Of a DNA stretch of 64,000 bases, positions 34,367-43,762 are shown piece after piece; position 1 is the stretch's first letter; every line of letters starts with the position of its first letter. Made by a program: the position numbers and the translations under genes. The notes beneath the pieces were generated by a model, which was given only the letters and a program-made list of their open reading frames with translations, did not search any database and had not been told where the DNA came from. Origin of the DNA: Pseudomonas sp. PDNC002 (GTDB lineage Bacteria; Pseudomonadota; Gammaproteobacteria; Pseudomonadales; Pseudomonadaceae); the NCBI RefSeq assembly GCF_016919445.1, contig NZ_CP070356.1, forward strand, positions 4,653,502 to 4,717,501, in the 5' to 3' direction.

Positions 34367-35281
34367 ATGAACCGCAACGACCTTCGCAAGGTTGATCTCA
34401 ACCTGTTGATCGTTTTCGAAACGCTGATGCATGAACGCAGCGTGACCCGCGCCGCCGAGAAGCTGTTCCTTGGCCAGCCAGCGATCAGTGCGGCCCTGGC
34501 GCGTCTGCGCGGCCTGTTCGACGATCCGCTGTTCGTACGCACCGGGCGCAGCATGGAGCCTACCGCGCGGGCCCAGGAAATCTTCGGCCACCTCTCGCCG
34601 GCACTGGACTCCATCTCCACCGCCCTGAGCCGCGCCGCCGACTTCGACCCGGCCACCAGCAAGGCGGTGTTCCGCATCGGCCTGTCCGATGACGTGGAAT
34701 TCGGCCTGCTGCCGCCGCTGCTGCGCCGCCTGCGCTCGGAAGCACCGGGCATCACCCTGGTAGTGCGCCGGGCCAACTATCTGCTGATGCCGCAATTGCT
34801 GTCGTCCGGGGAAATCTCCGTGGGCGTGAGCTACACCGACGAGCTGCCGGCCAACGCCAAGCGCAAGACCCTGCGCCGCAGTACCTGGAAGATCCTGCGG
34901 GCCGATTCGATTCCCGGCGCGCTGACCCTCGATGATTACTGCGCGCGCCCGCACGCGCTGGTGTCCTATGCGGGCGACCTGGACGGTTTCGTCGACCAGA
35001 CCCTCGCCGAGATGGACCGCAAGCGCCAGGTGGTGCTGGCCGTGCCGCAGTTCGTTGGCCTGGCCCAGTTGCTGGCCGGTACCGACATCATCGCTACCGT
35101 GCCCGAGTACGTGGCCCTGGCGCTGACCGCCGCCGGCGGCCTGCGCGCCGAGGAGCCGCCCTTCCCCACGCGCCTGGCCGAGCTGTCGATGGTCTGGCGC
35201 GGCGCCCAGGACCAGGACCCGGCCGAGCGCTGGCTGCGTTCGCGGATCACCATGTTCGTGGGTGATCCGGACAGTCTCTGA
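34367..35281 (+). CDS. mexT: MexT: LysR-type activator of mexEF-oprN
   Basis: The 304-residue LysR regulator opens with MNRNDLRKVDLNLLIVFETL, and the body matches P. aeruginosa MexT nearly throughout as I remember it (LFLGQPAISAALARLRGLFDDPLFVRTGRSMEPTARAQEIF). The N-terminal winged helix covers 8-65 and the LysR substrate domain 90-300. It activates the pump operon that follows on the same strand and mexS on the other. GGGAG lies six bases before the ATG. The reading frame is intact, without the 8-bp insertion that silences MexT in some P. aeruginosa strains. Confidence 0.92.
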   Translation: MNRNDLRKVDLNLLIVFETLMHERSVTRAAEKLFLGQPAISAALARLRGLFDDPLFVRTGRSMEPTARAQEIFGHLSPALDSISTALSRAADFDPATSKAVFRIGLSDDVEFGLLPPLLRRLRSEAPGITLVVRRANYLLMPQLLSSGEISVGVSYTDELPANAKRKTLRRSTWKILRADSIPGALTLDDYCARPHALVSYAGDLDGFVDQTLAEMDRKRQVVLAVPQFVGLAQLLAGTDIIATVPEYVALALTAAGGLRAEEPPFPTRLAELSMVWRGAQDQDPAERWLRSRITMFVGDPDSL

Positions 35282-35306
35282 CGCAACCCCCTCCCATTCC
35301 CCACCT

Positions 35307-35374
35307 GTAGGGCGCATAACCGGGAACGGGTTATCCGCCATGGCGGATAACGCCGAGGGCGTTATGCGCCCTAC
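35307..35374. repeat. Hairpin repeat family B, copy 2 (GTAGGGCGCATAAC)
   Basis: GTAGGGCGCATAAC and GTTATGCGCCCTAC are the outer arms, with TTATCCGCCA / TGGCGGATAA inside. It lies 25 bases after mexT and may end its transcript. Confidence 0.88.
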
Positions 35375-35436
35375 GCACTGCCGGGCAAGCCCTACGTCGA
35401 TATCTCCCCGCGACCATGCATCGGCGCCGGGGCGAC

Positions 35437-35570
35437 TCCCCCTCCCCAGCCCTGGCTGCGCGCCCCGCTCCGAAGGGAGAGGGAGCCGTCTATGCCGACT
35501 GACGCCGCAGTTTCATCCTGTGCCGAACGGTCCCCTCTCCCGCTTGCGGGAGAGGGTTAGGGAGAGGGGT
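35437..35570. repeat. Hairpin repeat family A, copy 6
   Basis: A longer left arm (CCCCTCCCCAGCCCTGGCTG) precedes AAGGGAGAGGGAGCCG; the inner core TTTCATCCTGTGCCGAACGG and the right arm GGGAGAGGGTTAGGGAGAGG are kept. The 551-base gap between mexT and mexE holds this, family B copy 2 and the mexE promoter. Confidence 0.88.
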
Positions 35571-35717
35571 TCTTCTCGGGCCGCGCGCAGGCATGGCCCC
35601 AGGCGCCCCGCCCGTCCAACAGGGGGAACCTGCACTGTTCGGGCAATCCCCGCGCCCCTCCTTCCATCTATTCCTGCGCGCTCTTGTATCTATTCATACG
35701 CATAGTGCAAAGGCTTT

Positions 35718-35734
35718 TATCACTCCACGTGATA
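35718..35734. promoter_or_regulatory. LysR-type palindrome upstream of mexE, candidate MexT site
   Basis: TATCACtccacGTGATA has six-base arms and contains the T-N11-A pattern of LysR operators. It is centred about 107 bases before the mexE start. It differs from the published MexT consensus, which I could not find here. Confidence 0.5.
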
Positions 35735-35832
35735 ATCAAAATTCTCTCGTTCGATTAGTTCCAGAGCCCCCGCGCACGCAGACTCCGCTCCATTAGAAAT
35801 CCATAAACCAATTAGAACGCCGGAGTCTTTCC

Positions 35833-37068
35833 ATGGAGCGAAATCTGAACACCTTGCGTATTCCGTTGGCGTTAGCCGCCGTGCTGGTCCTCAGCGCCTG
35901 CGGCAAGGGCCAGGACGCAGCACAGAACATGGCCGCGCCCAAGGTCAGCGTCGCGGATGTCATCGAACAGCCGATCAATGAATGGGACGAATTCACCGGC
36001 CGCCTGGAGGCTCCGGAATCCGTCGAACTGCGTCCGCGCGTCTCCGGCTACATCGACCGCGTCGCCTTCCGCGAAGGCGCCCTGGTGAAGAAAGGCGACC
36101 TGCTGTTCCAGATCGACCCGCGGCCGTTCCAGGCCGAGGTCCACCGCCTGGAAGCCCAGCTGCAACAGGCTCGCGCCAACCAGACCCGTACCGTCAACGA
36201 AGCCTCCCGCGGCGACCGCCTGCGCGCCACCAACGCCATTTCCGCGGAACTCGCCGACGCCCGCACCGCCGCCGCCACCGAGGCGAAAGCCGTGGTCGCC
36301 GCGACCCAGGCGGAACTGGACAACGCCCGCCTGAACCTGTCGTTCACCCAGATCACCGCCCCCATCGACGGCCGCGTTTCCCGCGCCGAAGTGACCGCCG
36401 GCAACCTGGTGAACAGCGGCCAGAGCGTGCTCACCACCCTGGTCTCCACCGACAAGGTCTACGCCTACTTCGACGCCGACGAGCGCGTCTACCTCAAGTA
36501 CGTCGACCTCGCCCGCAAGGGCGGCCCGGATGCCCGTGGCACCAGCCCGGTGTACCTGGGACTGACCGGCGAGGACGGCTTCCCCCACCAGGGCCGCCTG
36601 GACTTCCTCGACAACCAGGTCAACCCGAAGACCGGCACCATCCGCGGTCGCGCGGTGTTCGACAACGACGCCAACCAGTTCACCCCCGGCCTGTACGCCC
36701 GCATCAAGCTGGTCGGCAGCGGCACCTACCCCGCCGCGCTGATCAAGGATGAAGCGGTCGGCACCGACCTCGGCAAGAAGTTCGTGCTGGTGGTCGACAA
36801 GGACAGCAAGGCGCAGTACCGCGGCATCGAGCTGGGCCCGAAACTGGAAGGCCTGCGCATCGTCCGCACCGGCCTGGTGAAGGGCGACCGCATCGTGGTC
36901 AACGGCCTGCAGCGGGTTCGCCCGGGCGCCCAGGTCGATGCCCAGGGTGTCGAGATGGCCAGCCAGTCGACCCTCGCCAAACTCGACAGCCAGCGCCGCG
37001 CACTGGAAAGCATCGAGGCACCGAAGGTCGCCGAGAAATCGGCCAAGCCGGGCGAACCGCGCGGCTGA
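35833..37068 (+). CDS. mexE: MexE: periplasmic adaptor of an RND efflux pump
   Basis: The 411-residue protein has a lipoprotein signal with lipobox LSAC near residue 22, a biotinyl-lipoyl domain (RPRVSGYIDRVAFREGALVKKGDLLFQIDPRPF), an alpha-helical hairpin and the beta-barrel and membrane-proximal domains of membrane-fusion proteins. It links the inner-membrane pump MexF to OprN. GGAG lies seven bases before the ATG. The next gene mexF starts 125 bases later without a terminator. Confidence 0.92.
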   Translation: MERNLNTLRIPLALAAVLVLSACGKGQDAAQNMAAPKVSVADVIEQPINEWDEFTGRLEAPESVELRPRVSGYIDRVAFREGALVKKGDLLFQIDPRPFQAEVHRLEAQLQQARANQTRTVNEASRGDRLRATNAISAELADARTAAATEAKAVVAATQAELDNARLNLSFTQITAPIDGRVSRAEVTAGNLVNSGQSVLTTLVSTDKVYAYFDADERVYLKYVDLARKGGPDARGTSPVYLGLTGEDGFPHQGRLDFLDNQVNPKTGTIRGRAVFDNDANQFTPGLYARIKLVGSGTYPAALIKDEAVGTDLGKKFVLVVDKDSKAQYRGIELGPKLEGLRIVRTGLVKGDRIVVNGLQRVRPGAQVDAQGVEMASQSTLAKLDSQRRALESIEAPKVAEKSAKPGEPRG

Positions 37069-37193
37069 CCGCTCTCTGATTTGATCGCCCCCCTGTCTTA
37101 AACGATTGATGTACCAGGCCCTGTCCCACCAGGGCCTTGGGTGACCTTTGTCCCGGGTTTGGCGAACCGCAGCGTTCGCGACAGGAACCAGCC

Positions 37194-40100
37194 ATGAACT
37201 TTTCGCAATTCTTCATCCAGCGGCCGATCTTCGCCGCCGTGCTTTCGCTGATCATCCTGATCGGCGGGGCCATCTCGCTGTTCCAGCTACCGATCAGCGA
37301 ATACCCCGAGGTCGTTCCGCCCACCGTGGTCGTGCGCGCCAACTTCCCCGGCGCCAACCCCAAGGTGATCGGCGAGACCGTCGCCGCGCCGCTGGAACAA
37401 GCCATCACCGGCGTCGAGAACATGCTCTACATGTCCTCGCAGTCCACCGCCGACGGCAAGATGACCCTGACCATCACCTTCGCCCTGGGCACCGACCTGG
37501 ACAACGCGCAGGTGCAGGTGCAGAACCGTGTGACCCGCACGCAGCCCAAGCTGCCCGAGGAAGTCACCCGCATCGGCATCACCGTCGACAAGGCCTCGCC
37601 CGACCTGACCATGGTCGTGCACCTGACCTCGCCGGATAACCGCTACGACATGCTCTACCTGTCCAACTACGCCATCCTCAACATCAAGGACGAGCTGGCG
37701 CGCCTGGACGGTGTGGGCGACGTGCAGCTGTTCGGCATGGGCGACTACTCGCTGCGCGTGTGGCTCGACCCGAATAAGGTCGCCTCGCGCAACCTGACCG
37801 CCACCGACGTGGTCGCCGCGATCCGCGAGCAGAACCGCCAGGTTGCCGCCGGGGCGCTGGGCGCCCCGCCCGCGCCGAGCGACACCAGCTTCCAGCTGTC
37901 GATCAACACCCAGGGCCGTCTGGTCACCGAGGAAGAGTTCGAGAACATCATCATCCGCAGCGGCCCGGACGGCGAGATCACCCGCCTGAAGGACATCGCC
38001 CGCGTCGAACTCGGCTCCAGCCAGTACGCCCTGCGTTCGCTGCTGGACAACCAGCCGGCGGTCGCCATCCCGATCTTCCAGCGTCCCGGCTCCAACGCCA
38101 TCGCCATCTCCAACCTGGTACGCGAGAAGATGGCCGAGCTGAAGAAGGATTTCCCGCAGGGCGTGGATTACTCCATCGTCTATGACCCGACCATCTTCGT
38201 TCGCGGCTCCATCGAAGCGGTGGTGCACACCCTGTTCGAAGCGCTGATCCTGGTGGTGCTGGTAGTCGTGCTGTTCCTGCAGACCTGGCGCGCCTCGATC
38301 ATCCCGCTGGCCGCCGTGCCGGTATCGCTGATCGGCACCTTCGCGGTGATGCACTTCTTCGGTTTCTCGCTCAACGCGCTATCGCTGTTCGGCTTGGTAC
38401 TAGCCATCGGCATCGTGGTGGACGACGCCATCGTGGTGGTGGAGAACGTCGAGCGGAACATCGGGCTGGGGCTCACTCCCGTAGAGGCGACCAAGCGCGC
38501 CATGAAGGAAGTGACCGGACCGATCATCGCCACCGCGCTGGTGCTGTGCGCCGTGTTCATCCCGACCGCGTTCATCTCCGGCCTCACCGGGCAGTTCTAC
38601 CGGCAGTTCGCCTTGACCATCGCGATTTCCACGGTGATCTCCGCGTTCAACTCGCTGACCCTGTCGCCGGCGCTATCCGCCGTGCTGCTCAAGGGGCACC
38701 ACGAGCCGAAGGACCGCTTCTCGGTGCTGCTCGACAAGCTGCTGGGCGGCTGGCTGTTCCGTCCGTTCAACCGCTTCTTCGACCGCGCCAGCCATGGCTA
38801 CGTCGGCACCGTCACCCGCGTACTGCGCGGCAGCTCCATCGCGCTGCTGCTGTATGCGGGCCTGATCGGCCTGACCTACCTGGGCTTCTCCAGCACCCCG
38901 ACCGGCTTCGTGCCGCAACAGGACAAGCAGTACCTGGTGGCCTTCGCGCAACTGCCCGACGCCGCCACGCTGGACCGCACCGAAGCGGTGATCAAGCGCA
39001 TGTCGGAAATTGCCGGCAAGCACCCGGGCATCGAGCACACCGTGTCGTTCCCCGGCCTGTCGATCAACGGCTTCACCAACAGCCCCAACAGCGGCATCGT
39101 CTTCACCCCGCTGAAGGATTTCAGCGAGCGTAAGGGCCCGGGCATGTCGGCCAACGAGATCGCCGCCGAGCTGAACAAGCAGTTCGCGGATATCCAGGAC
39201 GCCTACATCGCGATCTTCCCGCCGCCGCCGGTACAGGGGCTGGGCACCATCGGTGGCTTCCGCCTGCAGATCGAGGACCGTGGCAACGCCGGTTACGAGG
39301 AGCTCTACGCACAGACCCAGAACATCCTCAATAAGGCCCGCGCGCTGCCGGAGCTGAACCCCATGTCGGTGTTCACCAGCTACCAGGTGAACGTGCCGCA
39401 GGTAGACGCTGCCATCGACCGCGAGAAGGCCAAGACCCACGGCGTGGCGATCAGCGACATCTTCGACACCCTGCAGGTCTACCTGGGCTCGCTGTACGCG
39501 AACGACTTCAACCGCTTCGGCCGCACCTACCAGGTGAACGTCCAGGGCGAGCAGCAGTTCCGTCTCGAACCCGAGCAGATCGGCCAGCTGAAGGTGCGCA
39601 ACAACCAGGGTGAGATGGTCCCGCTGGCCACCTTCATCAAGATCAGCGATACCTCCGGTCCCGACCGCGTGATGCACTACAACGGCTTCATCACCGCCGA
39701 GATCAACGGCGCCGCCGCACCGGGCTACAGCTCCGGCCAGGCCGAGGCCGCCATCGAGCGCCTGCTCAAGCAGGAGCTGCCCAATGGCATGACCTACGAA
39801 TGGACCGAGCTGACCTACCAGCAGATCCTCGCCGGCAACTCCGCGATCTACGTGTTCCCGCTCTGCGTGCTGCTCGCCTTCCTGGTGCTGGCCGCGCTGT
39901 ACGAGAGCTGGGGCCTGCCGCTGGCGGTGATCCTGATCGTGCCGATGACCCTGCTGTCGGCCATCGCAGGCGTGATCCTGTCCGGTGGCGACAACAACAT
40001 CTTCACCCAGATCGGCCTGATCGTACTGGTGGGCCTGGCGTGCAAGAACGCGATCCTGATCGTCGAGTTCGCCAAGGACAAACAGGACGAAGGCATGGAC

Positions 40101-40397
40101 CGCCTGAGCGCGGTACTGGAAGCCTGCCGCCTGCGTCTGCGGCCGATCCTGATGACCTCCATCGCCTTCATCATGGGCGTGGTGCCCCTGGTGCTGTCGT
40201 CCGGCGCCGGCGCCGAAATGCGCCATGCCATGGGTGTCGCGGTGTTCTCCGGGATGCTCGGCGTGACCTTCTTCGGCCTGCTGCTGACCCCGGTCTTCTA
40301 TGTGCTGATCCGCCGCTTCATGGAAGCCCGTGAAGCGAAGAAGCAGGCGCGTGCTGCCCTGAGCCACACGAACCATAACGAGGCCCATCAGGCATGA
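37194..40397 (+). CDS. mexF: MexF: RND efflux transporter
   Basis: The 1067-residue HAE1-type RND transporter starts FIQRPIFAAVLSLIILIGG (first helix) and has the proton-relay aspartates in helix 4 ([17 protein letters not shown]) and the large periplasmic loops of the family. MexF exports chloramphenicol, quinolones and trimethoprim in P. aeruginosa. ATG 37194 has AGGA eight bases ahead; the ORF opens 57 bases earlier without support. It overlaps oprN by four bases. Confidence 0.93.
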   Translation: MNFSQFFIQRPIFAAVLSLIILIGGAISLFQLPISEYPEVVPPTVVVRANFPGANPKVIGETVAAPLEQAITGVENMLYMSSQSTADGKMTLTITFALGTDLDNAQVQVQNRVTRTQPKLPEEVTRIGITVDKASPDLTMVVHLTSPDNRYDMLYLSNYAILNIKDELARLDGVGDVQLFGMGDYSLRVWLDPNKVASRNLTATDVVAAIREQNRQVAAGALGAPPAPSDTSFQLSINTQGRLVTEEEFENIIIRSGPDGEITRLKDIARVELGSSQYALRSLLDNQPAVAIPIFQRPGSNAIAISNLVREKMAELKKDFPQGVDYSIVYDPTIFVRGSIEAVVHTLFEALILVVLVVVLFLQTWRASIIPLAAVPVSLIGTFAVMHFFGFSLNALSLFGLVLAIGIVVDDAIVVVENVERNIGLGLTPVEATKRAMKEVTGPIIATALVLCAVFIPTAFISGLTGQFYRQFALTIAISTVISAFNSLTLSPALSAVLLKGHHEPKDRFSVLLDKLLGGWLFRPFNRFFDRASHGYVGTVTRVLRGSSIALLLYAGLIGLTYLGFSSTPTGFVPQQDKQYLVAFAQLPDAATLDRTEAVIKRMSEIAGKHPGIEHTVSFPGLSINGFTNSPNSGIVFTPLKDFSERKGPGMSANEIAAELNKQFADIQDAYIAIFPPPPVQGLGTIGGFRLQIEDRGNAGYEELYAQTQNILNKARALPELNPMSVFTSYQVNVPQVDAAIDREKAKTHGVAISDIFDTLQVYLGSLYANDFNRFGRTYQVNVQGEQQFRLEPEQIGQLKVRNNQGEMVPLATFIKISDTSGPDRVMHYNGFITAEINGAAAPGYSSGQAEAAIERLLKQELPNGMTYEWTELTYQQILAGNSAIYVFPLCVLLAFLVLAALYESWGLPLAVILIVPMTLLSAIAGVILSGGDNNIFTQIGLIVLVGLACKNAILIVEFAKDKQDEGMDRLSAVLEACRLRLRPILMTSIAFIMGVVPLVLSSGAGAEMRHAMGVAVFSGMLGVTFFGLLLTPVFYVLIRRFMEAREAKKQARAALSHTNHNEAHQA

Positions 40398-41830
40398 GCG
40401 TCATGACCATCAATGCTGTGAGCAAGAGTGCCGTGAAACTGTTCGTCCCCTCCCTGCTCGCGCTGGCCCTCAGCGCGTGCATGGTCGGCCCCGACTACCA
40501 GAAGCCGGACACCGCGCCGGCCCAGCTGGACAGCAATGCCCAGGCGAAGAACTACGACCGCGGCCGTTACGAAGACGCCTGGTGGAAGCAGTTCGACGAT
40601 CCGGTGCTGACCCAGTTGGTCGACCAGTCCCTCAAGGAAAACCGCGAGCTGCGCGTGGCCTATGCCCGCGTGTTGGCTTCGCGGGCGATTCGCGACGACG
40701 TGGCGAATGACCGTTTCCCCACGGTCACCAGCCGCGCCGAAGGCCAGGTCGGCAAGGGCCAGGTGCCCGGCCAGACCGAGGACCGGGTCAACCAGGAGCG
40801 CTACGACCTGGGCCTGGACATGATCTGGGAAGTCGACCTGTTCGGCCGTGTGCGCCGCCAATTGGAATCCAGCGACGCGCTGAGCGAAGCGACCGTGGCC
40901 GACCTGCAGCAGCTGCAGGTCAGCCTGATCGCCGAACTGGCCGATGCCTACGGGCAGCTACGCGGAGCGCAACTGCGCGAAAGCATCGCCAAGAGCAACC
41001 TGGAGAACCAGCGCGAATCCCGCGACCTGACCATCCAGCTGCGCGACGCCGGTGTCGGCAACGAACTGGACGTACAGCGCGCCGAAGCGCGCCTGGCCGC
41101 CACCGAAGCCAGCGTGCCGCAATTGCAGGCTGAGGAAGTGCGCCAGCGCAACCGCATCGCCACCCTCCTCGGCCAGCGCCCGGATGCGCTCTCCGTGGAC
41201 CTGTCGCCGAAGAAACTCCCCGCCATCGCCAAGGCCCTGCCCATCGGCGATCCGGGTGAGCTGCTGCGTCGCCGTCCGGACGTGGCTTCCGCCGAACGCC
41301 GCCTGGCTGCCGCCACCGCGGATGTGGGCGTGGCCACCGCCGATCTGTTCCCGAAAGTCAGCCTCGGCGGCTTCCTCGGCTACACCGCCGGCCGTGGTTC
41401 GCAGATCGGCTCGTCCGCCGCCAGCGCCTGGGGCGTAGCCCCGAGCATCACCTGGGCGGCCTTCGACCTGGGCAGCGTGCGGGCCCGCCTGCGCGCCTCC
41501 AAGGCCGACGCCGATGGCGCCCTGGCGACCTACGAGCAGCAGGTCCTGCTGGCCCTGGAAGAGTCGTCCAACGCCTTCAGCGACTACGGCAAGCGCCAGC
41601 AGCGCCTGGTGTCGCTGGTGCGCCAGTCCGAAGCCAGCCGCAATGCCGCACAGCAGGCCGGCCTGCAATACCGCGAAGGCACCGTGGACTTCCTCAACCT
41701 GCTGGACGCCGAGCGCGAACAGTTGGCCGCCGAGGACGCCCAGGCCCTGGCGGAAGTCGACGTGTACCGCGGCATCGTGGCGATCTACAAGGCCCTTGGC
41801 GGCGGCTGGCAGCCGACGCCGGCGGCCTGA
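40394..41830 (+). CDS. oprN: OprN: outer-membrane channel of the MexEF pump
   Basis: The 478-residue outer-membrane factor has a signal with a lipobox LSAC near 29 and two homologous TolC-like halves. The ATG overlaps the mexF stop (ATGA), so translation is coupled. It completes the tripartite pump mexEF-oprN. A strong terminator follows. Confidence 0.92.
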   Translation: MSVMTINAVSKSAVKLFVPSLLALALSACMVGPDYQKPDTAPAQLDSNAQAKNYDRGRYEDAWWKQFDDPVLTQLVDQSLKENRELRVAYARVLASRAIRDDVANDRFPTVTSRAEGQVGKGQVPGQTEDRVNQERYDLGLDMIWEVDLFGRVRRQLESSDALSEATVADLQQLQVSLIAELADAYGQLRGAQLRESIAKSNLENQRESRDLTIQLRDAGVGNELDVQRAEARLAATEASVPQLQAEEVRQRNRIATLLGQRPDALSVDLSPKKLPAIAKALPIGDPGELLRRRPDVASAERRLAAATADVGVATADLFPKVSLGGFLGYTAGRGSQIGSSAASAWGVAPSITWAAFDLGSVRARLRASKADADGALATYEQQVLLALEESSNAFSDYGKRQQRLVSLVRQSEASRNAAQQAGLQYREGTVDFLNLLDAEREQLAAEDAQALAEVDVYRGIVAIYKALGGGWQPTPAA

Positions 41831-41866
41831 TCGATCCTCCCCCGGTCGAGAATTTCTCGACCTTCT

Positions 41867-41906
41867 AGCCCTACGGTTTCAAGCTCCGGACCGTAGGGCT
41901 TTTTTA
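41867..41906 (+). terminator. mexEF-oprN operon terminator
   Basis: AGCCCTACGGT / ACCGTAGGGCT stem with a 12-base loop and six T. A small hairpin GGTCGAGAA / TCTCGACC just ahead may add to it. Confidence 0.9.
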
Positions 41907-42074
41907 TGTCCCTAACCTGCCCTGAACAGCAGAAGACAACGCCAGATGCGAGTTCGACCTTGGGCCGGACGCCCCATGTCGCTATGATCCGGTCCAGCTT
42001 GCCAGGGATCAAAAAAGTTTGGCCCTGCCCTGGCCTAAGATTTATCTATCGGATACTTCAGACAAGGACTCGCC

Positions 42075-42275
42075 ATGGACGCCACCGCCCATTTCATTCC
42101 CCTGGACCCAACGTCCCTCTTCATCACCCTCGGGATTCTCGTTTTCGGCATGTTCATGCTGGGGATCGGCTTCACCATCCGCGAGCGCGGTATAGGCGTC
42201 GTGCTGATGTGGATCGGGGTGCTGAGCATGCTGTCGATCATCACCTACCGCATCTATATCGCGACGTCGGTCTAG
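42075..42275 (+). CDS. Small two-helix membrane protein
   Basis: The 66-residue protein has two hydrophobic helices (about 15-34 and 41-60) separated by RERG, and no known domain. AAGGA lies 8 bases before the ATG. It stands alone between the oprN terminator and a repeat region. The size and layout suggest an inner-membrane protein of unknown role. Confidence 0.65.
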   Translation: MDATAHFIPLDPTSLFITLGILVFGMFMLGIGFTIRERGIGVVLMWIGVLSMLSIITYRIYIATSV

Positions 42276-42297
42276 CTCTCTCCCCTGCCTGAAAACG

Positions 42298-42532
42298 ATC
42301 GCGGACGGAGTCCGTTCCCACCGATGTTTCAGACCGGCGTGGGAGCAACTGTCTTCTTCGGTCACTCTGTGCCACTGAATTCCCCTCACCCCAGCCCTCT
42401 CCCGAAGGGAGAGGGAGCAGTCCGTGCCGGGCTGACATCAGAGATTCATCCTGCACCGAACGGTCCCCTCTCCCCCTGGGAGAGGGTTAGGGTGAGGGCT
42501 GACCGGAGCACGGACCGGATTTCGTCCGCGAT
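42298..42532. repeat. Decayed REP pair split by family A copy 7
   Basis: TCGCGGACGGAGTCCGTTCC at 42298 and CACGGACCGGATTTCGTCCGC at 42509-42529 are the degenerate halves of a REP pair. Repeat family A copy 7 lies between them. No gene is visible in this 282-base gap. Confidence 0.6.
42382..42499. repeat. Hairpin repeat family A, copy 7
   Basis: Arms CCTCACCCCAGCCCTCTCCC and GGGAGAGGGTTAGGGTGAGG enclose TTCATCCTGCACCGAACGGT, the best-kept core of the family. Confidence 0.92.
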
Positions 42533-42557
42533 AGGTGTCTGCAAACACCGGTTTCCG

Positions 42558-43754
42558 CTAGCGCGCCATCGCCCGCGCGTACCCCTTCGGCGCGAAGCGC
42601 AGCGTCACTCCCAGCATCAACACCACCGATACCGCCAGCAGAATCCACGACGCCTGGAAGCTGCCAGTGCTATCGCGCAGCCAACCGGTGACGTAAGGCA
42701 CGATGCCGGTGACGATGAAGCCGATGCCCTGCACGAAGGCCGCCAGGCGCCCGGCGGCACCGGCGTCGGCGAGGTGGTCGAGGGTCAGCGTCAGGCTCAG
42801 GGCGAAGCAGGCGCCCAGGCCGTAGCCGATCAGCGCCACCCAGATGCCCGGCAGGTGCAGCGGCGCCGAGATCAGCCCGACGAAGCCGGCAAGCTGGATC
42901 AACAAGCACAGGCATAGCCAGCCACGGCGATCCAGCGAACGGCGGATCAGCAGTGGAATGCTCAGCGCGGCGATCACCTGGAAGATGGTCATCAGGCCGA
43001 TCAACTGGCCGCTGGCCTGGGCGGTCCAGCCCAGTTGGCGGTAATACACCGGCAGCCAGGCGACCATGCTGGTGTAACCGCCATTGATAAGACCGAAGTA
43101 CAGCGCCAGCAGCCAGGCCCGGCGGCTGCCGAAGTAGTGCTGGGCCTTTTGCTGCTTCGGTGCCGTTACCGGCGTCTCGCGCGGGCGGGCCAGGGCCCAC
43201 AGCAGCAGGCCGACGATGGCCAGCAGCAGCCAGGCACCCAGGCCGTCCTGCCAGCGATGGAAGTGCTCCGACACCACCGGCGCCAGCACCGCCGCGCTGC
43301 CACCCCCGGCCATCAGCGACGCCGAGTACAGGCCCATGGCGGACGGCACCTTGTGCGGGAACCAGCGTTTGATCACCCCCGGCACGAATGCCTGGATCAC
43401 CGCCACGCCGATGCCGGCCAGGACCGCGCTGGCGATCAGGGCGAAACCGCTGTCCAGCAGCAACCGCCAGAAACACGCGGTGCCAATGGCCAGCAGGCCG
43501 AACACCATGCCCCGGCTCTCGCCCAGGCGCGGGCCGACCCAGGGCAACGCCAGGGCGAACAGGCCCATGCACAGCACGGGCAGCACCGTCAGCATCGACA
43601 GGCCTTGGAATCCAAGGCCGGTGGCGTCGCGGATGTCGGCCAGCAGCGGGCCGATGGAGGTGAGAATGGGCCGCAGGTTGATGCCCAATGCGACGATCAC
43701 CAGCAAGCCGATCCAGCCGGCGTGGCTACTGCTCTGCTCTGCCGGCATGGTCAT
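42558..43754 (-). CDS. MFS transporter of the CynX/NimT type
   Basis: The 398-residue protein has twelve predicted helices and the CynX-type motifs (GINLRPILTSIGPLLADIRDATGL at the start). CynX/NimT proteins carry cyanate, nitroimidazole-type compounds or other small anions; the substrate here is unknown. ATG 43754 was chosen as the first ATG, with ATG 43748 possible; the ribosome site is weak. It lies nine bases after the deaminase gene, so the two are probably cotranscribed. Confidence 0.87.
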   Translation of the reverse strand: MTMPAEQSSSHAGWIGLLVIVALGINLRPILTSIGPLLADIRDATGLGFQGLSMLTVLPVLCMGLFALALPWVGPRLGESRGMVFGLLAIGTACFWRLLLDSGFALIASAVLAGIGVAVIQAFVPGVIKRWFPHKVPSAMGLYSASLMAGGGSAAVLAPVVSEHFHRWQDGLGAWLLLAIVGLLLWALARPRETPVTAPKQQKAQHYFGSRRAWLLALYFGLINGGYTSMVAWLPVYYRQLGWTAQASGQLIGLMTIFQVIAALSIPLLIRRSLDRRGWLCLCLLIQLAGFVGLISAPLHLPGIWVALIGYGLGACFALSLTLTLDHLADAGAAGRLAAFVQGIGFIVTGIVPYVTGWLRDSTGSFQASWILLAVSVVLMLGVTLRFAPKGYARAMAR

Positions 43755-43762
43755 GCCACGGC

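Noticed and set aside
35282..35832. Published MexT nod-box consensus upstream of mexE
   Set aside because: Only partial pieces (ATCA, GTTCGAT) with wrong spacing were found, so the site was not annotated.
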